A stretch of 64,000 bases of DNA from an uncultured Pseudomonadales bacterium (GCA_943787595.1 CALSNA010000006.1:1-64000); one strand, 5' to 3'; counted from the first letter of the stretch, positions 42,264-55,482 are shown. The notes: generated by a model from the sequence alone, not told the origin. Translations and numbers: made by a program.

Positions 42264-44325
42264 AGCTGACTTCTTATTTGAGCTGGGTACCGAAGAACTG
42301 CCATCTAAATCACTTCTGCAACTAATGAAACGTTTGCAGGAGTCGTTATGTCAACAGCTAACTGAAAAAAACCTGGCTTACGGTGCCGTACAACCCTATG
42401 CCACACCGAGACGACTAGCGCTAATAATCTCCGATTTGCAAACTGTACAATCTGACTGTTTAGAAAGTCGTCGCGGGCCTAAAACCAACGCCACTGAACA
42501 AGCCATTGCCGGGTTTGCCCGGTCCTGTCAAGTAACCGTTACTCAGCTCCAAATCATTGATACCAATAAAGGCCACTACTACCAGTTTAAAAAAAGAGTG
42601 GAAGGACAGCCCACTGCCAATCTTTTACCACAGATGATAGAAAAAGCCTTAGCCGATTTGCCCATTGCGAAACGCATGCGTTGGGGAAGCTCCCGCGAAG
42701 AATTTGTAAGGCCAGTACAATGGTTTATCTTAATGCTAGGTGAACAACTAATTGAGAGTCGCTTGTTTGGGCTTAATAACGACAATACCAGTTTCGGTCA
42801 TCGTGCTTACGGCGGCAAGAATATTATTATAAATTCACCGTCTACCTATGTGGAGCAACTTCGTAACGAAGGTTTTGTTGTAGTTGATTTTTTTGAGCGC
42901 AAGCAGATAATTGAACAACAGCTTCATGAGCAAGCTATTCAGGTAAATGCTGAAGCCGTTATTGATGCAGCTTTATTGGATGAGGTAACCGGATTAGTTG
43001 AGTGGCCTGTGTGTTTTAGAGGGCGCTTTGACAAATCATTTTTAAGCATACCAAGTGAAGCACTGGTGTCTTCAATGAAAGTGCACCAAAAATATTTTCA
43101 TCTAGTCGATCATCAAGGCACGATACTGCCTTATTTTATTACCGTGAGCAATGTGGGGCCGAATAATCCAAATCATATTATTGCTGGTAACGAGCGAGTC
43201 ATCAGGCCGAGGTTAGCCGATGCAGCGTTTTTTTATGAAAGTGATAAAAAACATAATTTAGCCAGTCGCAATAATGCATTAAGCACAGTTATATTCCAAG
43301 AACAGCTAGGTTCAGTCCTAGTTAAAACCGAACGTATAGCAATGCTTGCCCAAAATATTGCCGAACGCGTCGGTAGTGATGGAGCAAAGGCCGCTCGTGC
43401 TGGACATCTTTGTAAAGCAGATCTAAACAGTGATATGGTGCTTGAGTTCAGTGAACTTCAAGGCATTATGGGACATCATTATGCCTTGAGTGAAGGTGAG
43501 GATCCCTTGGTATCTGCCGCATTGGAACAACATTACTGGCCTAGATTTTCTGGTGATCAATTGCCCCAGAACCCCACTGCAACAGCAGTTGCTCTAGCTG
43601 ACCGTCTCGATACTCTGGTAGGGCTATTCGGCATTGGCAAGCCACCTACTGGTACTAAAGATCCATTTGCCTTGCGACGTGCCAGCATAGGCGTAATTAG
43701 AATTATTATTGAACTTGAACTAGAGCTCGATCTACAGGCATTAATCCAGTTAAGCTACAACCTTCACGCAAAACAAAATGTGTTGCCACTTACATTAAAG
43801 CAAGTTAGTGACCAATTACTAACGTTTATTTTCGAACGTCTTCGATCTTATTATGAAGATCAAGATATCAGCGTTGAGGCTTATCTGGCCGTCCTAGCCC
43901 AGCGTAATAATTCAGCTCTGGATTTCGATCGTCGAATAAAGGCTGTTAGCGATTTTATGAAACAGCCAGAAGCAGCTGATCTTGCCGCTACTACTAAACG
44001 GGTAAGCAGCATACTGTGTAAAAACGCTACAGGACAGGAACAACTTCAGTTGGCTAAGCTACAGGAACCTAGCGAAATTAAATTGGCAGAAGCACTGACA
44101 GACCTGCAAAATAAAAGCCAAAGCTGGGTTGTAAACGGAAAATATTCAGAAATGCTGCAAGCATTAGCCAATTTAGCAGAGCCTCTGCAACAGTTTTTTA
44201 CCAGCACGATGGTTATGGATGAAGATACAAGCATTCGTGATAATCGACTTGCCCTACTAACTTCTCTGCAACAACAACTAAGTTTAATTGCTGACATGAG
44301 TCTTTTAGCGGTTGTTCAACAGTAA
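42256..44325 (+). CDS. glyS: Glycyl-tRNA synthetase beta subunit
   Basis: A 689-residue subunit, the same length as in E. coli. It binds tRNA-Gly for the alpha2beta2 enzyme. The start [20 protein letters not shown] is typical and overlaps the glyQ stop. Other conserved segments are [70 protein letters not shown] and [20 protein letters not shown]. The C-terminal anticodon-binding domain is present. gmhB and plsC, which usually follow near the origin in Pseudomonas relatives, have been replaced by IS debris. Confidence 0.98.
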   Translation: MDKADFLFELGTEELPSKSLLQLMKRLQESLCQQLTEKNLAYGAVQPYATPRRLALIISDLQTVQSDCLESRRGPKTNATEQAIAGFARSCQVTVTQLQIIDTNKGHYYQFKKRVEGQPTANLLPQMIEKALADLPIAKRMRWGSSREEFVRPVQWFILMLGEQLIESRLFGLNNDNTSFGHRAYGGKNIIINSPSTYVEQLRNEGFVVVDFFERKQIIEQQLHEQAIQVNAEAVIDAALLDEVTGLVEWPVCFRGRFDKSFLSIPSEALVSSMKVHQKYFHLVDHQGTILPYFITVSNVGPNNPNHIIAGNERVIRPRLADAAFFYESDKKHNLASRNNALSTVIFQEQLGSVLVKTERIAMLAQNIAERVGSDGAKAARAGHLCKADLNSDMVLEFSELQGIMGHHYALSEGEDPLVSAALEQHYWPRFSGDQLPQNPTATAVALADRLDTLVGLFGIGKPPTGTKDPFALRRASIGVIRIIIELELELDLQALIQLSYNLHAKQNVLPLTLKQVSDQLLTFIFERLRSYYEDQDISVEAYLAVLAQRNNSALDFDRRIKAVSDFMKQPEAADLAATTKRVSSILCKNATGQEQLQLAKLQEPSEIKLAEALTDLQNKSQSWVVNGKYSEMLQALANLAEPLQQFFTSTMVMDEDTSIRDNRLALLTSLQQQLSLIADMSLLAVVQQ

Positions 44326-44350
44326 ATATAAGGATAGTAAATTAAGTGTT

Positions 44351-45010
44351 TTAGTTCAGAATTTTGCTGACAATTACCGGCTTTTGACGAAATGTCTGCA
44401 AGTTTAGATTTGAGCTAAGTTTTTTTGCCCAGACCATTTTACTATCTAGTAGGGTTTCTATCAGTATCCTTTCACAAAACATTGTTTCCTGATGGGTTTG
44501 ATCATCATTGTGGTTAGTCACGCTTTCGTCCAGATCTTTTTGTAAATCAGCGCTATCATTACATAGCTTTTTTCTAAAATCGATCTGATACAATTTGTTG
44601 AGAATGGTTTTAGGAAGCATATCTCAGATACCATTCATTTGTACAGATATGGCTTTAGTCCTGGTATGATCAATACGTCCAATAGTTTCTTGAAATTATC
44701 TACATAAAGCGCATCTTAAGACCCCAGATAACCGAGGTGAGCCATCTCTATATGCCTAAAAACTTAATCGTTATACGCTTGATTCTTAAAGTTCAGTGAA
44801 CGATGGATTTTGTTAGTTAAGGAGTTAACACTTCATTCTTTAACCAGTTCCTGATAATAATAGAGTGTATTTCGCGATACACCCATCACCTTACAAACTT
44901 TGACTATACTGCTGGTTTCTTGTACTAGGCTCAATAAAGCGGCTTGGTATTTGATAATCAGGTTGTTAATGCTGAACTTAAACCTATGTTTCAGATTTTT
45001 GCGAATAATA
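44351..45010 (-). mobile_element. Degraded IS481-family transposase
   Basis: Reading the minus strand, the N-terminal helix-turn-helix survives near 44830-44990 (VQETSSIVKVCKVMGVSRNT, LYYYQELV). The catalytic middle is deleted. C-terminal pieces follow: IDHTRTKAISVQMNGI near 44640-44680 (the IDHSRTKxxSPQTNGICERFHK motif), then RFHKTILNEFYQIAFRKKL in pieces and LQKDLDESVTNHNDDQTHQ to 44351. Several frameshifts and stops separate these blocks. The match to IS481/IS-like transposases is by motif memory. It is inactive. Confidence 0.7.
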
Positions 45011-45060
45011 TTTTCTTTCAGTCTGTTGCTTTTTATTACATTATCATTGGTTTTTGAACT

Positions 45061-45320
45061 GGTTTCTTTATCATGAAAAACAACGGCTCCGAGATATCAT
45101 TTAACCGATCAAGCACTTCATTCAGAATTGTCATTCCAATTCGATTGGCTGAAAAGGTTGTAACCGACTCAATCAAACCTTTCTCATCTATTGTAAAACT
45201 GGCACTGTATCTGTGAATACTCTGTTTATCTTTCTGGACCCAGTTGGGTTACTGATCATCATAATGGTTCACTCCGATTACGCCTTCCTGTGAAGCAAGT
45301 ATTTTATGAGCACAATGTGC
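45061..45320 (-). pseudogene. Decayed gene of unknown family
   Basis: The minus frame from 45320 reads AHKILASQEGVIGVNHYDDQ, then TAA, then PNWVQKDKQSIHRYSASFTI, DEKGLIESVTTFSANRIGMT and ILNEVLDRLNDISEPLFFMI. Apart from the single stop the translation is strongly protein-like for about 85 codons. I do not recognise the family. It is in the place where plsC or gmhB would be expected but resembles neither. Confidence 0.4.
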
Positions 45321-46266
45321 CCTTGTATTTAAAGTTTTATCATTGTTCAAGCATTTTCTGTTAAGAACTTTAAGGCTTTGTGCCTTTAAACAATGATTGA
45401 TTTACACAAGTAATGTTCCCAATAACCTCACATCAACCAGATACTTGCTAAAGTAACACAGAGTGGAAGAATTAAGCTTCGAATCTGCGAATGTAAAACC
45501 GCAAAACTGAATAAAACTCAAATCGTATTTTAGCACTCTCATTATAGATTCATTCTCAGTGGATCATAATCGCCTCGCATGCTTGCCAACAGCTCAGCTA
45601 TTTAGTTCCAGTCCATCATTGATGCCAAACTGAACTACTCAGTAGAAATGCCATCTAATTAAAACATAGAAATTAATGCAGTAATTTCTTATTAAAGGAA
45701 TGTGTTTTGGGGTAATGATACGTGAGCTAAAGCGGATTACAATCTGAGCACTATTTGCCTCATGATAAAAGTAAAGTGTTGATAAGGTAGTTAATCACTA
45801 GAAATTGAACACACGGGCACATAAAGGAACGTTAGGTTGTATCGAACGGGTTATTTTAGTTCTACAAATACACTATTTAAAAAACTAAGCCAAACTGACA
45901 CGCATAGTTTAAAAGTGGTGGTTGCTAAAGTGTAACATTAAGCCATATAACCAGCTGAATTATTGCAACACCACATTTTTAAAGCCTTAATAAAACTGAA
46001 ACATGCATTATACCTATCTTGTTGATTGACAGGCACACCATAATACCCTTTAAAATTGAAGCTATTTTCCTCTGGATAAATTATGATGTTTTTATACACG
46101 CGGATCAAATTTATTTAATCAAAAAATTTGATCAATGAACTTCAAACTAGGAGACATTGTGATAAAAGCCAGTGTTTCACGTGAAACAACAAGCTAAGTT
46201 CTCAAATATATTTAGAATAGAGTTAACCAAATTTTTTCTACTAAGACAGATAAAAAGAATATAGGT
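45321..46266. other. Gene-free region downstream of gyrB
   Basis: About 950 AT-rich bases without a recognised gene on either strand. The only clear feature is a perfect parS site at 46173-46188. A run GATCAAATTTATTTAATC-like around 46100-46135 is A/T-rich and partly self-complementary. Confidence 0.5.
46173..46188. promoter_or_regulatory. parS: parS centromere site (ParB binding)
   Basis: TGTTTCACGTGAAACA is a perfect 16-base palindrome equal to the consensus chromosomal parS. ParB loads there to organise the origin for segregation. It lies in non-coding DNA 79 bases past the gyrB stop. Confidence 0.93.
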
Positions 46267-48687
<2,421 letters not shown>

Positions 48688-48747
48688 TTAATACTCCATT
48701 AATTTATTTAGGACAAAAAACATACATCAAGACAAATACGTTAATAA

Positions 48748-49833
48748 TTAATTTTGGATCAATTGGCCATGTTTCACGTGAAACATTTTTACAGAAACTG
48801 CTTCAGGCCAACAGTCGGCTAAATCATCATTACTAACACAAGTTACAAAGACTTGGCTCTTTAAAGCAGAAAGCTGTTGGCACACCTTGCGTCTGTAATG
48901 TTGATCTAGTTCAGCCGATAAATCATCGACCAAGTATACACAAGGTTTTCCCAACGCTTGAGTTAGTAATATACCTTGTGCTAATTTCATAGCAATAATC
49001 ACCAGTTTTTGCTGGCCTCTAGATAAAATATCTACTGCATCCTGCCCGTTTACTTGCAAACGCAGGTCCGCTCGATGAGGCCCGTAGTGAGTATGTTTGA
49101 CAGCCATATCTCGTTGCAAGCTAGACTCTAACACTGCAGCCAAATCTCGTTCCCGGGACCAGCCTCGATAATATGACAGCCCAAAATCAGGCAAAGCTAA
49201 CAACTCATTTAAAACCTGAGTGAAAACTGGTTCCAGTTGTTGAATATAATTCTGACGTAATTGGTCTACAGCATTGGCCACAGACACAAAACCCTGCTCA
49301 AAACTAAGCCTTACGCAATCATCCATTTTACCAAATTTTAAAACTCCGTTTCGCTGTTTCAACAACCTTTGTAGTTGACGCCAATAACTAAGAAAAGAAG
49401 GGTAATGATGAAAAGCGCCCCAATCAATGAATCGCCGACGCTTGCTCGGACCACCAACAAACAATTGAAAGCTGGCTGGCTCAATGAGTTGTAATGCAAC
49501 TGCACCAGCCAGTTGTGCAGCTGTATTCACGGAAACACCATCTATACGCAACTGATGATCACCATTGAGGTTACGTTGCATACCGACAAAAACACAACGA
49601 TCAGTGATATTTAACTTGGCACAGACAGTCGCATGAGTCTTATCCTGCTGGATAATACGATGCATCTTCTGGCTACGAAATGAACGTGCAATGATAAGTA
49701 GATAGATAGCTTCCAGCAAGCTGGTTTTGCCGCTTGCATTAGCTCCATGAAGTACATTAATACCTGGCCCAGGTTTTATAGAAACATCAACCAGGTTGCG
49801 CAACTGATCTATCCTAAGCTCTTTTATTGCCAC
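48748..49833 (-). CDS. recF: DNA replication/repair protein RecF
   Basis: A 361-residue SMC-like ATPase that helps load RecA at gaps with RecO and RecR. The start IKELRIDQLRNLVDVSIKPG is typical. Walker A is HGANASGKTSLLEAIYLL, the ABC signature is LSRGQQKLVIIAMKLAQG and Walker B is CVYLVDDLSAELD. The last codons (KMFHVKHGQLIQN) overlap a perfect parS site at 48770-48785, so the C-terminal sequence is partly dictated by the DNA site. It starts 97 bases after the dnaN stop. Confidence 0.96.
   Translation of the reverse strand: MAIKELRIDQLRNLVDVSIKPGPGINVLHGANASGKTSLLEAIYLLIIARSFRSQKMHRIIQQDKTHATVCAKLNITDRCVFVGMQRNLNGDHQLRIDGVSVNTAAQLAGAVALQLIEPASFQLFVGGPSKRRRFIDWGAFHHYPSFLSYWRQLQRLLKQRNGVLKFGKMDDCVRLSFEQGFVSVANAVDQLRQNYIQQLEPVFTQVLNELLALPDFGLSYYRGWSRERDLAAVLESSLQRDMAVKHTHYGPHRADLRLQVNGQDAVDILSRGQQKLVIIAMKLAQGILLTQALGKPCVYLVDDLSAELDQHYRRKVCQQLSALKSQVFVTCVSNDDLADCWPEAVSVKMFHVKHGQLIQN
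48770..48785. promoter_or_regulatory. parS: parS centromere site inside recF
   Basis: A second perfect TGTTTCACGTGAAACA, embedded in ATGTTTCACGTGAAACAT, lies within the last dozen codons of recF, where it encodes MFHVKH. It is 2.6 kb from the first site. Confidence 0.93.
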
Positions 49834-49929
49834 AAGGGTGATGTTACTTCAGTAAAAGGTTTAAAAGTCATCCATAAATAAAATCAATATATTATAGACG
49901 GTCTTAACAGAATTTGTGAGTCATGTTCA

Positions 49930-51033
49930 CTAAAGTCGCATTGGCATGATAACGTACTGACTAGTACCACCACCAGCGTCTTGTATTAAGACACTGCTAT
50001 TGGCATCACTAAGAGTGATTTTTACCTCGTTACTACCCAAGACAGACAGAACATCCAATACATAACCAACATTAAACCCAATTTCAATCTGACTTCCCTG
50101 GTAATCAATTAGCAAGGATTCTTCTGCTTCTTCTTGCTCTAAATTGCTAGCGACCACTTTCAGACTACTCTCACTGAAAAGCATACGCACACCTCGATAC
50201 TTTTCGTTAGAAAGAATAGCAGCACGACTCAATACAGCACGTAATTTAATGCGGTCAATCAAAACAATTTTATTGCCATTACGCGGTATTACTCGTTCAT
50301 AATCAGGAAACTTGCCATCGACTAATTTAGAGGTAAAAGTAAATTCTTCTGTAAAAACTCGAATATGGTTACTGCCAATAACCAGTTTAACAAGTGTATC
50401 CTCTTCAGCAAGCAATTTTGCCAATTCAAGAATTCCTTTGCGAGGCACAATCAACTGCTTACTGACTTGCTCAGGCAAATCGACTATCATGGTGCTAGTT
50501 GCCAATCGGTGTCCATCAGTGGCTACAGCACGCAGTTGACTGCCCTTGATTTCCAACAACATGCCATTAAGGTAATAGCGCACATCCTGATGTGCTATGG
50601 CAAAACCATTTTGTTCAATTAATTTAAGTAGGCTAGATTGAGATAATTCCAACTCAAACGATTCAGGACTGTCATCAATATTAGGAAAGTCACCAGATGG
50701 TAGAGTAGAAAGCTTAAATTTACTACAGGCAGAACGAAGAACCAAATGTTCATTAATCTGTTCGATGTCAACCCTAGCATGATCGGGAAGTGATTTGCAG
50801 ATATCTAACAATTTACGAGCAGATACCGTAATGATACCGTCGGACTTAATAAGTTCAGGCGCTACCTTACCCATCATTTCAACTTCCAGATCAGTACCTG
50901 TAAGTGTCAATTGTTGATTCTCAATGCGAAGAAGTACATTAGACAGTACTGGAAGTGTATGACGTCGCTCAACCACTCCAGCAACGAGAGTTAAAGGCTT
51001 CAGCAATGCTTCCCTATTAATGGAGAATTTCAT
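49930..51033 (-). CDS. dnaN: DNA polymerase III beta sliding clamp
   Basis: A 367-residue ring-forming clamp that tethers DNA polymerase III. The start MKFSINREALLKPLTLVAGV and the segments RRHTLPVLSNVLLRIENQQL, YLNGMLLEIKGSQLRAVATD, DGHRLA and the C-terminal YVIMPMRL are standard. Three clamp domains of about 120 residues fit the length exactly. It lies between dnaA and recF but is separated from dnaA by 314 bases, longer than usual. Confidence 0.98.
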   Translation of the reverse strand: MKFSINREALLKPLTLVAGVVERRHTLPVLSNVLLRIENQQLTLTGTDLEVEMMGKVAPELIKSDGIITVSARKLLDICKSLPDHARVDIEQINEHLVLRSACSKFKLSTLPSGDFPNIDDSPESFELELSQSSLLKLIEQNGFAIAHQDVRYYLNGMLLEIKGSQLRAVATDGHRLATSTMIVDLPEQVSKQLIVPRKGILELAKLLAEEDTLVKLVIGSNHIRVFTEEFTFTSKLVDGKFPDYERVIPRNGNKIVLIDRIKLRAVLSRAAILSNEKYRGVRMLFSESSLKVVASNLEQEEAEESLLIDYQGSQIEIGFNVGYVLDVLSVLGSNEVKITLSDANSSVLIQDAGGGTSQYVIMPMRL

Positions 51034-51347
51034 AATTTATCCTGTCTGTATCAATCAAGTTTTTCCTTGAAAAGGTCTTCATCACATGTAAAAAAATTCA
51101 CCTATTAAAAAGCTAAACAGCATACATATTTATGATCAGCAATTAAATTTATGCCATCTAAAAAATATGGTGTCTGGTGTCTATTTATAGAAGATTGCAC
51201 CGGAATTTTACATAAACAACCATATCAACTTTGGTTGCAATTTAAAGGTAAATAACACATATAAAAACGTTGTGATCAAAACTTTCCAATATAGGCAACT
51301 GAAAAACGGCTTAAACAATTAATTATCTTAAAAAGAACTCAGGCTGA
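51034..51347. other. dnaA-dnaN intergenic region
   Basis: About 314 bases with no gene. It probably contains a separate dnaN promoter on the minus strand; no specific one stands out. A tandem TGGTGTC/TGGTGTC pair occurs near 51169-51180. No perfect DnaA box is seen. Confidence 0.45.
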
Positions 51348-52775
51348 TTAGCTTGTCAACGCATGTAATAAGTTACTATAGCCTGTACGAATTTCCCCAT
51401 CAGTTTTTTGTAGTTCTTTTATCTTACGACAAGCATGTAGCACAGTGGTATGGTCTCGCCCACCAAAAGCATCACCTATTTCTGGTAAGCTATGGTGAGT
51501 TAGTTCTTTGGCCAAGGCCATAGCCAACTGACGAGGTCTTGCGACTGAACGACTGCGCCGTTTAGATAGCATGTCTGCCACTTTAATTTTATAATAATCA
51601 GCAACTATCTTCTGTATGTTATCAATGCTAACCTGCTTATCCTGTAATGCTAGCAGATCTTTCAAACATTCTTGAATAAAAGGCGTAGTAATTGGTTGAC
51701 CCGTAAAGTGTGCATTGGCAATAACACGCTTTAATGCTCCTTCAAGCTCACGAACATTGGAGCGAATTTTTTGTGCAATAAAAAAGGCTGCCGCTTCCGG
51801 AACGTTGATATCTGCTTCAGCAGCTTTTTTCATCAAAATAGCGACTCTAGTTTCTAATTCTGGTGGTTCCACCGCTACTGTCAAACCCCAACCAAAACGA
51901 GATTTTAAGCGTTCTTCAAGGCCAACAATTTCTTTTGGATAACGGTCACAAGTTAGAATCATCTGCTGGCCACTCTCTAACAATGCATTAAAGGTATGAA
52001 AAAACTCCTCCTGTGAACGTTCCTTGCCAGCAAAAAATTGGATATCATCAATCAATAACGCATCGACAGAGCGGTAAAATCGCTTGAAGTCATTAATGGC
52101 ATTCAGTTGTAGCCCTTTGACCATATCAGCCACAAAGCGCTCTGAGTGTAAATAGACAACTTGAGCGCTAGGATTTTGAGACAACATTGCTGCGCCTACT
52201 GCTTGCATAAGGTGAGTTTTGCCTAACCCTACACCACCATACAAAAAAAGCGGATTATAGGATCCTCCCGGATTATCGGCGACCTGTTGGGCAGCAGCCA
52301 AAGCTAATTGATTCGATTTGCCCTGAACAAAGCTGGCAAAAGTAAAAGCCTTGTTTAGATGGCTTTGATGCTTGACAGAGCCTTCTACTTGTACTTGCTG
52401 TCGCTGCTTTGTAAGTGTACGCTGTAAGTTCATTTCAGAGTGATCGTCTGAAGGAACGCGAAGCAACTCACTGGCAACTGATTTGGAAGTAGAATTCAAC
52501 TGCGATCTGGAAATCGAATTTGAATGCATCTTTCGAGTTGCAGTCACTAGCTCTACAACCAAGGCACCTTGGTCAGAAAACTCAGCTACCAATTGGCGAA
52601 TTCGGGAAAAGTATTTGTCATTGACCCAATCTTGAACAAATCGGTTTGGAGCAACCAGCTGAATAATATTTTGCTTATCAATAAATTTCAGCGGGCGAAT
52701 CCAAGTATTATATTGTTGGCTGGATAATTCGTCTTGTAAACATGCCAAACATTGCTGCCATATTACTGTAGACAT
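51348..52775 (-). CDS. dnaA: Chromosomal replication initiator DnaA
   Basis: An AAA+ initiator of about 475 residues that binds DnaA boxes and melts oriC. Domain I begins [20 protein letters not shown] with NTWIRPL. A linker follows, then Walker [16 protein letters not shown], Walker [21 protein letters not shown], sensor regions, and the DNA-binding domain IV with [17 protein letters not shown] start at the ATG aligned with homologues (MSTVIWQQC). A longer start ten codons upstream ([10 protein letters not shown]) is open, and an AAGGA 13 bases before the chosen ATG is far for a ribosome site, so the start is uncertain. Confidence 0.97.
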   Translation of the reverse strand: MSTVIWQQCLACLQDELSSQQYNTWIRPLKFIDKQNIIQLVAPNRFVQDWVNDKYFSRIRQLVAEFSDQGALVVELVTATRKMHSNSISRSQLNSTSKSVASELLRVPSDDHSEMNLQRTLTKQRQQVQVEGSVKHQSHLNKAFTFASFVQGKSNQLALAAAQQVADNPGGSYNPLFLYGGVGLGKTHLMQAVGAAMLSQNPSAQVVYLHSERFVADMVKGLQLNAINDFKRFYRSVDALLIDDIQFFAGKERSQEEFFHTFNALLESGQQMILTCDRYPKEIVGLEERLKSRFGWGLTVAVEPPELETRVAILMKKAAEADINVPEAAAFFIAQKIRSNVRELEGALKRVIANAHFTGQPITTPFIQECLKDLLALQDKQVSIDNIQKIVADYYKIKVADMLSKRRSRSVARPRQLAMALAKELTHHSLPEIGDAFGGRDHTTVLHACRKIKELQKTDGEIRTGYSNLLHALTS

Positions 52776-52941
52776 AGAAGGGTCTAATTCCTTTACTTTT
52801 GACATTTAAAACCAATTATCTGCAGAACTGTAGTAAACTAAAAAGTCATCGCCCGATAAAGGGCATAATAGATAAAAGAGTAACTAAACTTATTTTTTTA
52901 ATGCAATATTACAACAGCATACTAGCATTAAGCTAAGCAAG

Positions 52942-52950
52942 TTATCCACA
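52942..52950 (+). promoter_or_regulatory. DnaA box
   Basis: TTATCCACA matches the consensus DnaA box exactly and lies 137-167 bases upstream of dnaA depending on the start. It may serve in origin firing or in autoregulation of dnaA. Confidence 0.7.
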
Positions 52951-53092
52951 GGCTTGCAATGTTTTTTCGCGTATTCTAGTTAAATCGGTCCATGGGGTAA
53001 TTAACACCATCAGCTATCCTGAATTGACAGAAGCAATAGCACCCAACAAAAAAAACAATAGCAAGCTAAAGATCTAAAAATCCCTTAGGTTA

Positions 53093-53121
53093 TTGCTTGC
53101 AAATCAGCTATTGCATATAAT
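53093..53121 (+). promoter_or_regulatory. Sigma-70 promoter for rpmH-rnpA
   Basis: TTGCTT and a perfect TATAAT are 17 bases apart and about 50 bases upstream of the rpmH ATG. Spacing and position are good for the strong promoter expected of rpmH. Confidence 0.6.
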
Positions 53122-53171
53122 TAGCTGCTAAAATTTTTCCTAGTTTAGCCTAAACTAAAACGAGACCAATT

Positions 53172-53306
53172 ATGAAAAGAACCTTTCAACCAAGCGTCCT
53201 AAAACGCAAACGTAGTCATGGCTTTCGCGCCCGTATGGCAAATGCTGGAGGACGGGCTATTATAAATGCTCGACGCGCTAAAGGCCGTAAGCGCCTTAGC
53301 GTTTGA
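53172..53306 (+). CDS. rpmH: 50S ribosomal protein L34
   Basis: A 44-residue highly basic ribosomal protein. It reads [20 protein letters not shown] and then [12 protein letters not shown] with KGRKRLSV at the end, near identical to other gammaproteobacterial L34. It is transcribed away from dnaA. A TTG that could begin a longer rnpA overlaps its stop codon, but the likely rnpA start is 30 bases beyond. Confidence 0.97.
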   Translation: MKRTFQPSVLKRKRSHGFRARMANAGGRAIINARRAKGRKRLSV

Positions 53307-53335
53307 CAAAGTATTGCTTCACCATTGGTGTTTGC

Positions 53336-53710
53336 ATGGGTTCATATCCTTTTACTCAGCAAAAGCGATTGCTTAAAGCCCAAGAGTATCGACAAGTATT
53401 TGACCAAGCCTCCTATAAAATTTCTGACCGGCACATGCTAATTCTAGCAACCGCTAACCAGTTCGGCCAGTCTCGTTTGGGTGTGATCATTGCCAAAAAA
53501 AATATACGTTTAGCCGTAAATCGAAATAGAATCAAGCGTCTGTTGCGTGAATCATTTCGTCATCAGACGCAGTTTCCTATATCAGTCGATTTAGTTGTAA
53601 TGGCACGTAGTGGAATTAATGATCTCAGCAACACTGAATTACGTCAATTATTGGAATGCCAATGGCAGAGGCTGATAAAAAGGCTACTGAAAATATCATA
53701 TCAAACTTAG
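53336..53710 (+). CDS. rnpA: Ribonuclease P protein component
   Basis: About 124 residues; the basic protein subunit of RNase P, which matures tRNA 5' ends with the RnpB RNA. The family start FTQQKRLLKAQEYRQVFDQA is clear. The RNR signature appears in AVNRNRIKRLLRESFR, preceded by RLGVIIAKKNIRLA. I use the ATG giving MGSYPFTQQKR; the frame is open back to a TTG inside the rpmH stop. yidD, which normally follows rnpA, is absent: only 107 bases separate it from yidC. Confidence 0.94.
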   Translation: MGSYPFTQQKRLLKAQEYRQVFDQASYKISDRHMLILATANQFGQSRLGVIIAKKNIRLAVNRNRIKRLLRESFRHQTQFPISVDLVVMARSGINDLSNTELRQLLECQWQRLIKRLLKISYQT

Positions 53711-53817
53711 CAATATGACTATCAAAGAAACAAATGTCCTATAATCCAGCTGTTATTCAGCACCATTTTAGGGGTATTAAATGCTCCTCCAACAGTCCCT
53801 TAAAGATGATTTAATTT

Positions 53818-55482
53818 ATGGATATTCAACGTATCATTCTAATCGCTGGTATCACCATCATTTCTTATCTACTCGTTCTACAATGGCAACAAGATTATAG
53901 TTCAACTACCTCCACTCCCAAGCCTAATAAGAGTGTTTCAGCTTATCAAGCTGAGCCAATCAAAGCAGACTCTATTACTGAATTTGTCAGTGTTATGCCT
54001 GATAACCCCATTGATATAGCACAAGTAGAGACCACAATAACTGGTGATTTAATTGAAGTTATCACCGATACCCTAAAAGTAGTCATTGATCCTCGTGGTG
54101 GCGATATAATTCATGTCGACTTACCGAAGTACCTAGCCAATATTGATAATCCAGATATTCCCTTTACCCTGCTGGAACAAAATAGTGAACGCACCTACGT
54201 TGCCCAAAGCGGACTGACTGGAAAAAACGGGACAGATATCAAAGCTCGACCCATGTACCAAGCCACTCAAAGCAAATTTGAACTTGAAGATGGCCAAGAT
54301 CAACTGCAAGTAGTTATGTCGCTGAGTGATGTGACCGGCTCGAAGATAAGAAAAGTTTATACTTTTGACCGCAATAGTTACCTAATTAATCTAACCTATA
54401 TGGTAGATAATCAAGGTAAATCACCTTGGTCTGCTAATTTATTCGGTCAAATTAAGCGTGATAGATCCGATGATCCCAATAAAACCACCGATATGGGAAT
54501 GAGTGCTTATCTGGGACCAGCCTTCTCTCTAGCTGAAGACAAGTATCTTCGCTATGATTTTGGTGATATGGAAAATACGAATTTTAAACGCCAAGCGCCT
54601 GCCGGTTGGGTAGCAATGCTACAACATTATTTTGTCAGTGCCTGGATTCCTAGCCCTAATGCTACACACACTTATTCAACTCGAATAAGTCAGGGTAACT
54701 ACATTGCTGGCTTCGTTAGTCCAAGTCTAAATTTAGCACCCGGAGAAAGTGGTAGTGTTAGTGCCAAATTCTACGCTGGGCCTAAAATACAGGACACTCT
54801 GAAAGCTATTGCACCAAATCTAAATCTGGTCGTTGATTACGGATGGCTATGGTGGATTGCCCAACCTCTGTTTGTATTAATGAAAGCAATGCATGATTTG
54901 GTTAATAATTGGGGGGTTGCTATCTTACTGGTAACCCTGTGTGTTAAAGCCATATTCTTTTATCCGTCCGCGATCAGTTACCGCTCTATGGCTAAAATGC
55001 GAGCACTAGCCCCAGAAATAACCAAATTAAAGGAACGCTTTGGCGATGACCGACAAAAAATGTCTCAAGCTGTAATGGAATTATACAAACGTGAGAAAGC
55101 CAATCCCATTAGCGGCTGCTTTCCTATCTTAATCCAAATGCCAGTTTTTCTGGGGCTCTACTGGATGCTTATGGAAAGCGTCGAACTGCGCCATGCGCCT
55201 TTCTTTCTTTGGATTAATGATCTATCAGTAATGGACCCATACTTTGTGCTCCCACTAATTATGGGTGGTTCCATGTTTGTGCAACAACTGCTGAACCCAA
55301 CACCACCTGATCCTATGCAAGCCAAGATAATGAAAATGCTACCGGTGGTATTTACGATATTTTTTCTCTGGTTTCCATCTGGTCTAGTGCTTTATTGGGT
55401 ATGTAACAACATATTATCGATTGCCCAGCAATATGTTATCACTCGCAGAATTGAAGCGGCTATGAACAAATCTAAATACTAG
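53818..55482 (+). CDS. yidC: Membrane protein insertase YidC
   Basis: A 554-residue Gram-negative YidC that inserts proteins into the inner membrane alone or with SecYEG. An N-terminal transmembrane helix (IILIAGITIISYLLVLQW) precedes the large periplasmic domain (about residues 60-340). The five conserved helices begin near WLWWIAQPLFVLMKAMHDLV and include GWGVAILLVTL-like NWGVAILLVTLCVKAIF, the ANPISGCFPILIQMPVFLGL motif and VFTIFFLWFPSGLVLYWVCN. A hydrophilic groove arginine lies in SYRSMAKMRAL. Length is standard. mnmE starts 12 bases later. Confidence 0.97.
   Translation: MDIQRIILIAGITIISYLLVLQWQQDYSSTTSTPKPNKSVSAYQAEPIKADSITEFVSVMPDNPIDIAQVETTITGDLIEVITDTLKVVIDPRGGDIIHVDLPKYLANIDNPDIPFTLLEQNSERTYVAQSGLTGKNGTDIKARPMYQATQSKFELEDGQDQLQVVMSLSDVTGSKIRKVYTFDRNSYLINLTYMVDNQGKSPWSANLFGQIKRDRSDDPNKTTDMGMSAYLGPAFSLAEDKYLRYDFGDMENTNFKRQAPAGWVAMLQHYFVSAWIPSPNATHTYSTRISQGNYIAGFVSPSLNLAPGESGSVSAKFYAGPKIQDTLKAIAPNLNLVVDYGWLWWIAQPLFVLMKAMHDLVNNWGVAILLVTLCVKAIFFYPSAISYRSMAKMRALAPEITKLKERFGDDRQKMSQAVMELYKREKANPISGCFPILIQMPVFLGLYWMLMESVELRHAPFFLWINDLSVMDPYFVLPLIMGGSMFVQQLLNPTPPDPMQAKIMKMLPVVFTIFFLWFPSGLVLYWVCNNILSIAQQYVITRRIEAAMNKSKY

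Larger units (their letters stand above)
52806..53171. other. oriC: Probable oriC region between dnaA and rpmH
   Basis: About 365 AT-rich bases lie between the divergent dnaA and rpmH genes, the classic origin position in Pseudomonas relatives. It contains one perfect DnaA box, TTATCCACA, at 52942-52950, and A/T runs suited to unwinding. I find only this one perfect box, so the assignment rests mainly on synteny. Confidence 0.6.

Noticed and set aside
53303-53335. Extended rnpA start at a TTG overlapping the rpmH stop
   Set aside because: RnpA homologues begin near the FTQQKRLL block, so the ATG at 53336 is the better start.
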